Origin: a virus | Length of the DNA: 29,944 nucleotides | IMG/VR virus record: IMGVR_UViG_3300021960_000345 | Location: 1-29,944 of that record | Strand: one strand, 5' to 3' | Part shown: piece after piece, positions 1-8,800 of the stretch | How positions within the stretch are numbered: position 1 is the stretch's first letter | How the letters are laid out: each line of letters begins with the position of its first letter | Notes under the pieces: generated by a model | What the model was told of the DNA's origin: nothing | Database searches by the model: none | What the model saw: only the letters and a program-made list of their open reading frames with translations | Position numbers and translations under genes: made by a program

Positions 1-318
1 GAAAAAGAAGAAATGGAATATGCTACTAAAGCAGAACTTTCTGAAATTAAGGCAATGATTGACGAAATCAAAGCAATGATTGAACCTAAAGAAGAAATGA
101 GCGAAGAAGTAGTAGAAAATACTATTAAATCAGAAGAAACAACAACCAAAACGGTTTACGCATCAGAAGAAGAAGAATTATCTGCTGAAACACCAGTAGA
201 GAAAATTACTCACAACCCTGAAGCAGAATCTAAACCAAACTTAAATCTATACGCACAAAAAAGAAATATGACTACTGCGGATAGAGTATTACAAAAAATA
301 GCAAACATTAAAAAATAA
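1..318 (+). CDS. C-terminal part of prohead protease/scaffold protein (5'-truncated)
   Basis: The frame is open from base 1 to the TAA at 316-318, so the gene starts outside the window; the ATG at 13 is probably internal. The visible 105 residues are rich in Glu and Lys and look helical or coiled (a repeated pattern EIKAMIDEIKAMI near the start), followed by a disordered acidic stretch and a basic C-terminus. It lies 9 bases before the major capsid gene, the usual place of a scaffold or of the scaffold-like tail of a prohead protease. The last gene of the window (29466 onward) is the N-terminal half of an XkdF-like protease, and I infer that both are parts of one gene in a circularly permuted genome. 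No catalytic residue lies in this part. It could instead be a separate small scaffold gene. Confidence 0.7.
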   Translation, partial: EKEEMEYATKAELSEIKAMIDEIKAMIEPKEEMSEEVVENTIKSEETTTKTVYASEEEELSAETPVEKITHNPEAESKPNLNLYAQKRNMTTADRVLQKIANIKK

Positions 319-327
319 ATTTAAATT

Positions 328-1272
328 ATGGCAACTACAACAAGTATCACAACTACTTATGCAGGAGAATCAGCAGGACAATATATCTCTGCTGCTCTTT
401 TAAGTGGTTCAACTATTGAAAACGGTGGAATTACCGTTAAACCAAACGTAAAGTTTAAAGAAGTAATCAAAAAAGTAGCAACTGATGACATCGTAAAAGA
501 TGCAGGGTGCGATTTTGACCCAACTTCTACTATCACACTTACAGAAAGAGTTTTACAACCTGAATTTCAGCAAGTAAACTTACAACTATGTAAGAAAGAT
601 TTCCAAAATGATTGGGATGCTATCTCTATGGGATATTCTGCATTTGACAGTTTACCTCCTTCATTTTCTGATTTCTTAATTTCTCACGTTGCTTCTAAAG
701 TAGCACAAAGAACTGAAACTTCTATCTGGGAAGGTACAACAGCAACAAACGGACAGTTTGATGGATTAACTACACTACTTGATGCAGATGCTGCTCACAC
801 AGGTGGTTCTAAAATTGCAGGAAGTGCGGCAATTGGTGCAGCTTCTACGGTTATTACAGAATTAGGGTCTATTGTAGATGCAATCAATTCAAATATTTAC
901 GGTGGAGAAGATTTAAATATCTATATTTCTCAAAATATTGCACGTGCTTACGTAAGAGCATTAGGTGGATTTGGTGCAGCAGGATTAGGTGCAGCAGGTA
1001 CAAATGCAATGGGAACTCAATGGTGGAATAACGGAAGTTTAACTTTTGACGGAGTTAAATTATTCGTAGCTAACGGATTAGCTGATAACACAGCAATAGC
1101 TGCTGAAAAATCTAACTTATTCTTTGGTACTGGTTTACTAGCAGACCACAACGAAGTAAAAATTATTGATATGGCTGACATTGATGGTTCTCAAAATGTA
1201 AGAGTTGTAATGAGATTTACAGCAGGTGTACAATACGGAATTGTAGAAGATATCGTATCTTACGGTATCTAG
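328..1272 (+). CDS. Major capsid protein
   Basis: A 314-residue protein that builds the icosahedral head shell. Identification rests on position (directly after the protease/scaffold tail and before the tail tube and portal genes), on length, which fits the HK97-fold capsid proteins of small siphoviruses, and on general resemblance to capsid proteins of Bacteroidota phages: a Thr/Ser/Ala-rich N-terminus, a helical middle with FSDFLISHVASKVAQRTE near residue 112-129, and a Gly/Ala-rich loop (GGFGAAGLGAAG) near residue 212. The C-terminus is beta-rich. The start ATG follows an AT-rich leader without Shine-Dalgarno, normal for this phylum. The stop TAG is followed within 20 bases by a strong terminator, consistent with separate high expression. 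I do not see an N-terminal scaffold (delta) domain; that role may fall to the preceding gene. Confidence 0.85.
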   Translation: MATTTSITTTYAGESAGQYISAALLSGSTIENGGITVKPNVKFKEVIKKVATDDIVKDAGCDFDPTSTITLTERVLQPEFQQVNLQLCKKDFQNDWDAISMGYSAFDSLPPSFSDFLISHVASKVAQRTETSIWEGTTATNGQFDGLTTLLDADAAHTGGSKIAGSAAIGAASTVITELGSIVDAINSNIYGGEDLNIYISQNIARAYVRALGGFGAAGLGAAGTNAMGTQWWNNGSLTFDGVKLFVANGLADNTAIAAEKSNLFFGTGLLADHNEVKIIDMADIDGSQNVRVVMRFTAGVQYGIVEDIVSYGI

Positions 1273-1292
1273 TAAAAAAGATTAACTAACTT

Positions 1293-1334
1293 AAGGGGTG
1301 GGTAAGCCGAATTTGTGCCTATCTACCCTTTTTT
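1293..1334 (+). terminator. Intrinsic terminator after the capsid gene
   Basis: A 12-bp stem (1293-1304 with 1320-1331, three G-U pairs) encloses a 15-base loop and is followed by a T run to 1334. It separates the capsid gene from the tail tube gene. Confidence 0.75.
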
Positions 1335-1347
1335 AATATAAAAAAAT

Positions 1348-1896
1348 ATGGCTTGTGATTTAACCAAAGGTAGAAAAGAACCCTGCAAAGATGTGGTTGG
1401 TGGTCTTAAAGCTGTTTACTTTACTGATTTCGGAGATTATGGAACGGTAACAGAAACAGACGATGAGATTACTGATATGACAGGAACTTTTGTAGCTTTT
1501 AAATATGAATTGAAAGGGAATAGTAGCTTTGAACAAGCTATTACTTCTTCACGTGAAAACGGAACGACTTTCTTTGACCAAACTTTGACACTTACTTTGA
1601 AAAAATTAAGTAAAGAAGATAACAAAGAATTAAAACTATTAGCTTATGGTAGACCACACGTAGCAGTTGAAGATTATAACGGTAATGTATTTGTTATGGG
1701 TCTTGAACACGGTGCAGAAGTAACTGGCGGAACTGTTTCAACTGGTGCTGCAATGGCTGACCTATCAGGATATACTTTAACGCTAAACGCACAGGAAGTA
1801 AAACCTGCTAACTTTGTAGACAGTCCAACTGCTGCTGACCCATTTGCAGGAATGAGTAGTGCAACTGTAACAGTAACAGAAGGTACAAACTCTTAA
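1348..1896 (+). CDS. Major tail (tail tube) protein
   Basis: A 182-residue protein that I recognise as the tail tube family of Bacteroidota siphoviruses. Telling features are the start MACDLTKGRKEPCKDVVGGL, the central segment YELKGNSSFEQ and SRENGTTFFDQTLTLTLKKL (residues about 53-86), and the motif LLAYGRPHVAVED before residue 110. The protein is beta-rich, as expected for a tube subunit that polymerises around the tape measure. Residues after about 150 form a short Ser/Thr-rich tail that could be surface exposed. The gene stands alone between two intrinsic terminators, which suits a protein needed in very high copy number. The start ATG at 1348 follows a purine-rich AT leader. Confidence 0.8.
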   Translation: MACDLTKGRKEPCKDVVGGLKAVYFTDFGDYGTVTETDDEITDMTGTFVAFKYELKGNSSFEQAITSSRENGTTFFDQTLTLTLKKLSKEDNKELKLLAYGRPHVAVEDYNGNVFVMGLEHGAEVTGGTVSTGAAMADLSGYTLTLNAQEVKPANFVDSPTAADPFAGMSSATVTVTEGTNS

Positions 1897-1919
1897 ACCG
1901 AGTTTCATTTTGATAAATT

Positions 1920-1947
1920 AGGGTGGCTATATGCTGCCCTTTTTTTT
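1920..1947 (+). terminator. Intrinsic terminator after the tail tube gene
   Basis: An 8-bp stem (1920-1927 with 1933-1940, two G-U pairs), loop TATAT, then a run of Ts to 1947. Confidence 0.8.
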
Positions 1948-1975
1948 GCTTTATAAATAACAAAAAACAAATAAT

Positions 1976-1993
1976 ATTATTGTATATATATGA
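1976..1993 (+). promoter_or_regulatory. Repeated leader motif over a start codon
   Basis: The 18 bases ATTATTGTATATATATGA are identical at 20644-20661, where they again end over a start codon. A close copy lies at 29452-29468. In all three the first base of the motif is 14 bases before the ATG. It may be a translation start element or a promoter for a leaderless or nearly leaderless message; the sequence alone does not decide. Confidence 0.45.
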
Positions 1994-2331
1994 TAGTATT
2001 AGAAGAAAGTGCATCGTCACAAACAATCAATTTTATACCACGTCAATTTGTAAGCGGAGATAGTTATAATGTAACTATTGTGAATGAAACTACAAACACG
2101 GAGGTTTATAATCAAGATACTACTGCAATAACAGAACACTTATACCACAATCAATATAGTGCGGTGTTTCCAGTAAAGCAGGATATTACATACACAATAA
2201 CAATAACAGGAACTGAAGTAGTATATAAGGATAAAATCTTTTGTACTAATCAAGCTGATGTTACTTCTTATAGTGTTAACGAAGGTGCATTTATTTTTAA
2301 TGATACAGATAACGAATTTATTACCGTATAA
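1990..2331 (+). CDS. Conserved phage protein upstream of portal, unknown function
   Basis: A 113-residue, beta-rich protein without transmembrane segments. The pattern (QTINFIPRQF near residue 11, then alternating hydrophobic strands, then KDKIFCTNQ near residue 80 and YSVNEGAF near 94) recalls a small protein that I associate with the head/portal region of Bacteroidota siphoviruses; its function is not known to me. Its TAA overlaps the portal ATG by one base, so the two are probably translationally coupled. It leads a new transcription unit after the tail-tube terminator. A head decoration or head-tail joining role is possible from context only. Confidence 0.65.
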   Translation: MIVLEESASSQTINFIPRQFVSGDSYNVTIVNETTNTEVYNQDTTAITEHLYHNQYSAVFPVKQDITYTITITGTEVVYKDKIFCTNQADVTSYSVNEGAFIFNDTDNEFITV

Positions 2332-4070
2332 TGGATAATTTACATATACTTAATTTAGCTTCATACAATAGACCTAAAATTAGCGAAGATAAAAATCGTG
2401 ATTGGGTTAATTATGGAGATAACAATGATTACTATTCTTACTTAATTGACCTTTACACAAACTCAACCACTAATAACGCTATTATAAACGGTGTTAGTAA
2501 TATGATTTATGGTAAAGGGTTAGATGCTTTAGATAGTAGCAGAAAACCTAACGAATACGCTTCTATGCGTTCTATATTTTCTGATAGTTGTTTAAGAAAA
2601 ATAACACTTGATTTAAAACTATTAGGAGAAGGTTCTATACAGGTGTTATACAAAGATGGTAACGTAGTAAAGGGAGAACATTTTCCACGTCAAACACTAC
2701 GAGCAGAAAAGTGTAACGAAGATGGAGAGATAGAAGCATACTATTACTATCACGATTGGGCAAACCTAAAAAGAAGTGATAAGCCAAAAAGAATAGCAGC
2801 ATTTGGATTTGGTAACGGTACAGAACCCGAAGTAAAAATTATAAAAAGGTATGTATCGGGTTACGATTATTACTGTCCAGTAGACTATCAAGGTGGTTTA
2901 GCGTACGCAGAACTAGAAAGCGAAGTATCTGATTACCTTATTAATGATGTACAAAACGGTTTTAGTGGAACTAAAGTAGTAAACTTCAATAACGGTGTAC
3001 CAGACAAAGAAAAACAAATACAAGTTAAGAACGATGTAATGCGTAAATTGACTGGTGCAAGAGGCGAAAAAGTAGTAATTGCATTTAACAATAACGCAGA
3101 ATCAAAAACAACTGTTGACGATATACCATTAAACGATGCACCTCAACACTACGAGTATTTATCTAATGAGTGTTCTAATAAGTTAATTGTAGCACACAGG
3201 GTAACAAGTCCTTTACTTTTAGGAATTAGAACAGAAAACAACGGTTTAGGCTCAAATGCAGACGAAATAAAGACCGCTGCGCTACTTTTTGACAACATAA
3301 CAATAAAACCATACCAAGACTTAATTACCGATGCCCTAGACGATATATTAGCGGTTAACGGTATTAGTTTAAAACTTTACTTTAAGACTTTACAACCTTT
3401 AGCATTTATAGAAACTGATAATGCTATTACAGATGAAGCACGAGAAGAAGAAACAGGAGTAAAAGACGAACTAACATTATCTAAAGAAGAAAGTTTTGAT
3501 GATAGTGAAATGTTTGATTTACTTAATGAGTTTGGAGAAGAAGAAGATTTAGAAAATTGGGAATTAGTAGATGAAAGGGAAGTAGATTACGACCAAGAAG
3601 AAACGTTAGATAAAATGATTGGTTTAGCTTCTACAGGAACTGCAAGACCAAACGCTAAAAGTGAACAAGATGGGGAAGCTGACGATATGCGTTTTAAAGT
3701 ACGTTATCAATATGCACCATTAAAAACACAAGCAAATAGTAGAGATTTTTGTAAGAAAATGGTAAATGCTAAAAAGATATACCGTAAAGAAGATATTACA
3801 CAAATGAGTACTAAAGCGGTAAATGCAGGATGGGGATTAAGTGGAGCAGCTACTTACGATATATGGCTTTATAAAGGCGGTGGTGCTTGTCATCATTTTT
3901 GGATGCGCAAAACATATATGGCAAAAGACGTACAACCTGATGCAACTAACCCAAATGCAGAAGTAAGCGTAAATAAGGCAAAGAAAGAAGGTTTTAAACC
4001 TGAAACAAACGACAAACGAGTGGCTAAACGCCCAAAGGATATGCCTAATCAAGGATTTGTAAATAAATAA
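2331..4070 (+). CDS. Portal protein with extra C-terminal Cys/His domain
   Basis: A 579-residue protein. Residues 1 to about 360 match the phage portal pattern: a start with NRDWVNYGDNNDYYSYLIDL, NGVSNMIYGKGL near 53-64, and VTSPLLLGIRTENNGLGSN near 291-309, followed by the helical segment typical of portals. The portal forms the ring at one head vertex through which DNA passes and where terminase docks. Residues about 365-450 are strongly acidic and probably flexible. Residues about 453-535 form a separate module with RDFCKKMVNAKKIYRKEDI and KGGGACHHFWMRKTY, whose Cys and His residues (C474, C520, H521, H522) could bind metal. Ordinary portals lack this part. The gene lies far from the terminase genes, an unusual order. 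The portal call is firm; the role of the C-terminal module is unknown. Confidence 0.85.
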   Translation: MDNLHILNLASYNRPKISEDKNRDWVNYGDNNDYYSYLIDLYTNSTTNNAIINGVSNMIYGKGLDALDSSRKPNEYASMRSIFSDSCLRKITLDLKLLGEGSIQVLYKDGNVVKGEHFPRQTLRAEKCNEDGEIEAYYYYHDWANLKRSDKPKRIAAFGFGNGTEPEVKIIKRYVSGYDYYCPVDYQGGLAYAELESEVSDYLINDVQNGFSGTKVVNFNNGVPDKEKQIQVKNDVMRKLTGARGEKVVIAFNNNAESKTTVDDIPLNDAPQHYEYLSNECSNKLIVAHRVTSPLLLGIRTENNGLGSNADEIKTAALLFDNITIKPYQDLITDALDDILAVNGISLKLYFKTLQPLAFIETDNAITDEAREEETGVKDELTLSKEESFDDSEMFDLLNEFGEEEDLENWELVDEREVDYDQEETLDKMIGLASTGTARPNAKSEQDGEADDMRFKVRYQYAPLKTQANSRDFCKKMVNAKKIYRKEDITQMSTKAVNAGWGLSGAATYDIWLYKGGGACHHFWMRKTYMAKDVQPDATNPNAEVSVNKAKKEGFKPETNDKRVAKRPKDMPNQGFVNK

Positions 4071-4073
4071 GAA

Positions 4074-4577
4074 ATGGCAGAAGCATTATTAATAACTAGA
4101 AAAGACGTAGTAAAGTTTACTGCAATGAACGGTAATGTAGATACTGATAAATTTATCCAGTATATAAAGATTGCCCAAGATGTACATATCCAAAACTATG
4201 TAGGAACGGAACTTTTAAAGGCTATTCAAGCAAAAATAACAGCGAGTACTTTAACAGGGGACTATTTAGCCCTTGTAACGGACTATATAAAGCCTATGCT
4301 GATACATTGGGCAATGGTTGAATACTTACCCTTTGCAGCATATACAATCGCTAATAAGGGCGTTTATAAGCATAGTTCAGAAAACTCTGAAAACGTATCA
4401 AAAGAAGAGGTAGATTTTTTAATGGAAAAGGAACGTGATATTGCACAATATTATACGGATAGGTTTATATCTTATATGAGTTTTAACGCAAGTTCAAAGT
4501 TTCCTGAATACTACACAAATAATAACGAGGATGTATATCCTGATAAGGATGCAAGTTTTGAAGGATGGGTACTGTAA
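4074..4577 (+). CDS. Head-tail connector-like protein (DUF6712-type)
   Basis: A 167-residue helical protein three bases after the portal gene. The features LITRKDVVKFTAMNGNVD at the start, then KIAQDVHIQNYVGTELLKAI and the helical HWAMVEYLPFAAYTIANKGV, match a family that I know as DUF6712, found next to portal or capsid genes of Bacteroidota phages. By position and helical make-up it is the likely head completion or adaptor protein that closes the portal before tail attachment (similar in role to HK97 gp6 or SPP1 gp15). Function is inferred from context. Its end overlaps the following 38-residue reading frame by 13 bases. Confidence 0.65.
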   Translation: MAEALLITRKDVVKFTAMNGNVDTDKFIQYIKIAQDVHIQNYVGTELLKAIQAKITASTLTGDYLALVTDYIKPMLIHWAMVEYLPFAAYTIANKGVYKHSSENSENVSKEEVDFLMEKERDIAQYYTDRFISYMSFNASSKFPEYYTNNNEDVYPDKDASFEGWVL

Positions 4578-4681
4578 AATATAAACCAAAACAAGAAAAC
4601 GTAAATAAGTTAAAACAGTACTTAGCTTATATAACAAAAACTAAAAAAAGTAATTGTAATAATATAAATAACATTAAATGA
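4565..4681 (+). CDS. Small basic protein, 38 residues, unknown
   Basis: The frame runs from the ATG at 4565, inside the end of the connector gene, to a TGA at 4679-4681 that overlaps the next ATG (ATGA). It encodes a very Lys/Asn-rich basic peptide beginning MGTVKYKPKQENVNKLKQYL. Overlaps at both ends and the absence of any other gene in this gap support real coding, but there is no recognisable domain. A small virion or assembly peptide is a guess from position only. Confidence 0.5.
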   Translation: MGTVKYKPKQENVNKLKQYLAYITKTKKSNCNNINNIK

Positions 4682-4845
4682 GTTGGGGTTCTATATATTC
4701 TGTTTCTTGGTGGGGAAACACAAACGAAGCAAATGGTTGGGGTATTGTTTATCCTTTTGATTCTGATAAATCATATTTTACAGCAGATACCACATTAGTA
4801 ACATCAGATACAACTCAATATAAAGCAGACGCAACAGAATTTTAA
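4678..4845 (+). CDS. Small Trp-rich virion-region protein, 55 residues
   Basis: It starts MSWGSIYSVSWWGNTNEANG and continues with WGIVYPFD. I have seen this kind of short protein in the same place in Bacteroidota phages, always near the head-tail genes, so I regard it as a real conserved gene. Five tryptophans in the first 25 residues and no charge cluster suggest a compact beta structure or a peptide that lies in a protein interface. The second half is Thr/Asp-rich. The ATGA overlap with the preceding 38-residue frame suggests coupled translation. Function unknown. Confidence 0.6.
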   Translation: MSWGSIYSVSWWGNTNEANGWGIVYPFDSDKSYFTADTTLVTSDTTQYKADATEF

Positions 4846-4854
4846 TATATAAAA

Positions 4855-5298
4855 ATGGCACAACAACAAATTAATATTGGAACAACCGCTAATGACGGAA
4901 CGGGAGACCCATTACGCACGGCATTTGATAAAACTAACGACAACTTTAATGAAATCTATGCAGATGATTTTGTTACAGGAAGTAGGTTAGCAGATGATTC
5001 AGTAGATTTTGATAAACTAGGAGCAGAATTTACAACTACCGCAGCAGTAACAACTGCATTAGATTTTGGTTCAGCACAAGTATTCACAAAGACTATGACA
5101 GCGGACACTACATTCACTTACTCAAATGTAGGTATTGGAATGGTAAAAGACTTTATTCTAACAGGAGCATTTGTACCCACTTTTCCAGCAGGAACTAAAA
5201 CAATAGCAGGAACTTATGACGGTTCTGTTTCAAACCTTATTCAAATAGTCGCAGTAGCTAGTGGAGATTACTGGATGTCAATTTCAAAAGCACAATAA
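4855..5298 (+). CDS. Tail fibre/appendage protein with NIGTTANDGTGDPLR adaptor motif
   Basis: A 147-residue protein. The N-terminal segment, residues 5-36, carries the motif INIGTTANDGTGDPLRTAF followed by DNFNEIY, which recurs at the N-terminus of many phage tail-fibre and appendage proteins and probably anchors or trimerises them. The remainder is beta-rich (residues 50-147), without a recognised receptor-binding domain. Two genes downstream lies the large LamG-containing protein, so this may be the adaptor or a short fibre of the same complex. The stop is 1 base before the next ATG. Confidence 0.65.
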   Translation: MAQQQINIGTTANDGTGDPLRTAFDKTNDNFNEIYADDFVTGSRLADDSVDFDKLGAEFTTTAAVTTALDFGSAQVFTKTMTADTTFTYSNVGIGMVKDFILTGAFVPTFPAGTKTIAGTYDGSVSNLIQIVAVASGDYWMSISKAQ

Positions 5299-5299
5299 A

Positions 5300-5884
5300 A
5301 TGAAAGCAAAAGATTTTAACGGAACAATTAGAACTTATAGAAGATTGCCAAATGTTTGGGAAGATGACAACGGTGTACACTTAAACTTTAGAAAAGCTAA
5401 CCACGCTTCTTTTGGGTTTTATGATGTTGTTAAGCCAAGCTACGATAGTATTAGTCAAAGACTAGGTTCTATTGAGTTTGATAGCGAAAACGAAGTATTT
5501 ACTTATCCTGTAATTGATATTGACTTTGATGCCACTTATGAAGTATCTACGCCTATTGTAGATGAAGATGGAGAAGCAGTATTAGATAGTGATGGAGAAC
5601 CAACTTATGACGTAACTACTGAAAGCACTTACAAGATTGACGAATTAAAGTCAGGTAAAAAGAAAGAGGTAAACGAAGAAGCAGGAAGGTTACTAAAGCC
5701 AACTGACTGGTATGTAATTAGAAAATCAGAAAGAGATATTGAAATCCCTACTGATATTGCTACCGAAAGAGCGGATATTATTACAAAGGCTAACGGATTT
5801 GTAGATGCTATTGATGCACTAGAAACTGTAGAGAGCGTTTTAAGATATACGTTTGCGTATTACCCAAGTGAAGATTTAGTATAA
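5300..5884 (+). CDS. Tail-fibre-associated protein (tail fibre assembly-like)
   Basis: I chose the ATG at 5300 rather than the GTG at 5261, because the earlier start would overlap the preceding gene by 38 bases and adds no recognisable sequence; the product has 194 residues. The C-terminal part has LLKPTDWYVIRKSERDIEIP followed by a helical stretch, a pattern common in phage proteins next to tail fibres, where a segment with TDW and an E/R-rich helix follows a beta domain. The middle contains the acidic strand pair DEDGEAVLDSDGEP. It sits between two fibre-type genes. It may be a chaperone for fibre folding or a structural collar; neither is proven. Confidence 0.5.
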   Translation: MKAKDFNGTIRTYRRLPNVWEDDNGVHLNFRKANHASFGFYDVVKPSYDSISQRLGSIEFDSENEVFTYPVIDIDFDATYEVSTPIVDEDGEAVLDSDGEPTYDVTTESTYKIDELKSGKKKEVNEEAGRLLKPTDWYVIRKSERDIEIPTDIATERADIITKANGFVDAIDALETVESVLRYTFAYYPSEDLV

Positions 5885-5897
5885 TTTAATTTAAGAT

Positions 5898-8800
5898 ATG
5901 TTAGGCAAAAGAATTATCAATACTGCAACAGGGGCAGGAGCAGCCTGTACAACAGATACAGTTCAAATATTAGATGGAGTACCATTCCAGTCTATTGCAA
6001 CATATCAATTTGAGAGTGATGCTGATGACTTAACTGGTAATTATGACGGTAATGATAGTAACGTAACGTATGCTACTGGTAAATTTGGTAATGCAGGGGA
6101 GTTTAATGGGAGTAGTTCTAATGTTACATTACCTGCAGGAATTAATAAAAACAATAATTTTAGTTGGTCTTTTTGGGTCAATTTTGATAGTTTAACTGAT
6201 TATGATACAACTATTGCTTTCCAAAACACATATAGAAATTATTTAGATATTTTAGCTAATGGAACTCTTCATTTTTATGATGGTGTAAGTTTAAATTCGC
6301 CTACAGGAACTGTTACTACAGGAACTTGGTATCACGTTGTTATAACTAAAAGTTCTTCTACAGGAAGAAAAATGTACTTAAATAATTCTGTAGTTGCAAG
6401 TGATTCAGGCACAACTAATTCTATTAGTGGAGGTGGACAAAATATGATAGGTGCTTATAATAGTGGTAGTTCAACCCTTTATTATTTGGATGGCAAAATA
6501 GACCAAGTAAGAGTATACGACAAAGCACTTTCAGCAGGAGCGGTAACAAGCCTTTATAATGAAACAGTTGCAACTGCATCTAATAGTTATATAAATCTAC
6601 CTTCTGGAGTAGCATACTACAAAATGTCTGATGCTACAGACGAAACAGGTTCTTATGATGGGACTGCTAGTAATGTTAATTTCAACGTAGCAGGTAAGTT
6701 TGGTAATGCTGCTGTGTTTAATGGTAGTAGTAGTGGAATTAATTTACCGAGTTCTTTAAATGCTAATGTAATTGACGCTACAGGAGCTTTTTCTATCTCT
6801 ATGTGGATTAATGCAAATGACATAAGTACTATTCAATATTTATTTTGTGCTAATACTACTAATAATATAGATTTAGGTATAAATTCAGACAGTCAAGGAG
6901 TAGGTAAAATAGTTTGGACAGTTTATAATACAAGTTATTCTTATTTAATTTCAACAACAACGATTACAACAAATACTTGGTATAATATTGTTGTTACATA
7001 TAACAATGGTTCAAGAGAATTATTTATAAATGGTGTATCGCAAGGAACTGCAACGAAAACTTTAGTAGAAAGTAGTATAGAACCAACGTTGGGTTATAGA
7101 AATACAGGTGGTTCGGTTCGTTTCAACGGCAAAATAGACCAAGTACGCATATTCGACAGAGCAATAACATCAGACGAAGTAGAAACACTTTATAACGAAG
7201 TACAGTGTATTCCTACTATTGTACCTACAGATAATTTTGAGCCTGTTATATATGATGGTAATGGTGGTACTCAATCTATATCTTCTTTGGATTTCCAACC
7301 TGATTTGGTTTGGATGAAAAACAGAGACCAAGCATTTAATCATAGACTTGCTGATTCTGTAAGGGGTGCTACAAAGTATTTAATAACTAATTTAACTAAT
7401 GCAGAATCAACAAACTCACAAACATTAACTTCATTTAATTTAGATGGATTTACAGTTGGCTCTGATGCTGGGGTAAATTATAATAATAGTTTACAAGTCG
7501 CTTGGAACTGGAAAGCAGGAGGAGCAGCGGTATCAAACACAGATGGAACAATTACAAGTCAAGTATCAGCTAATCAAGATGCAGGGTTTAGTATTGTGAA
7601 GTGGACTAACACAGTAAGTGAAGGCAGTATAGGTCACGGATTAAATCAAAAACCTGAACTTATAATAGCAAAGAATTTGGATGTAAGTGCTAATTGGATT
7701 GTTTATACAGATATAATTGATGGTTCAATGGACTATTTAAGATTAAATACAACTGATTCCAAAGGAAATAGTGGAAGGACATTACCTACATCAAGTGTTT
7801 TTTATTTTGCAAGTGATACTAATGACTACATCGCCTACGCCTTCCATTCAGTAGAGGGATACTCTAAAGTCGGTTTTTACGAAGGAACTGGAGCAGCAGG
7901 GAATAGTATTGTAACAGGGTTTAGACCTGCTTTTGTGATGATTAAGCGTACAGATTCAACAGGTAGTTGGGAAATGATAGACAACAAAAGAAGTCCAGAA
8001 AACGTAAGAGACAGGGTTTTATTTGCAAACTTATCAAATGCTGAACAACAAGGAGACACTCTTGGTTACTATCCAACAAACTTTTTAAGTAATGGCTTTG
8101 AACTTTTACAAGGTAGTAACGGATATAACGCAAACGGTGGTTCATACATCTTTATGGCATTTGCAGAAGAGAACGTACAACCAGAACCAGAGTTAGCTAA
8201 TAGTTTTAACGTAGTTACTTATACAGGTAATGGTACAGATATAACTGTTAATACAGGTCTAAAACCAGATATGGTTTGGATAAAAGAAAGAACAAGTACT
8301 TCAGCTCATAGGATAGTTGATTCCGTAAGGGGTGACAAAAAAAGAATATTTACAAATCTAACCAACGCAGAAAGCGAGGCTGCAGCAGGTGAGGTTCTTC
8401 TTGATAACGGATTTCAAGTTGGGGCAGATAATGGTAGTAATCAAAGCGGAGAAGATTACGTAGCTTGGTGTTGGAAAGCATCTAATGACAGTACTATCGA
8501 TAATGAAGGTAGTATTTCAAGTGTGGTTAGTGCGAATCCTGCAAGTGGGTTTAGTATTGTGAAGTGGGCAGGAAATAATACCGCAGGAGCTACTGTAGGT
8601 CACGGATTATCTTCCGCTCCTGAAATGATTATCATTAAAAATTATAGTCAATCGATTGGTCAAAGATGGGTTATTGGACACAACAATATGGCTTCTTCCT
8701 CGCCTTGGAATTATTATCTTGAATTTGATACAGGTGCACGTGCGGTTAATAATTCAAGGTCATTCAATGGAACTGCTCCAACATCTTCGGTATTTAGTGT

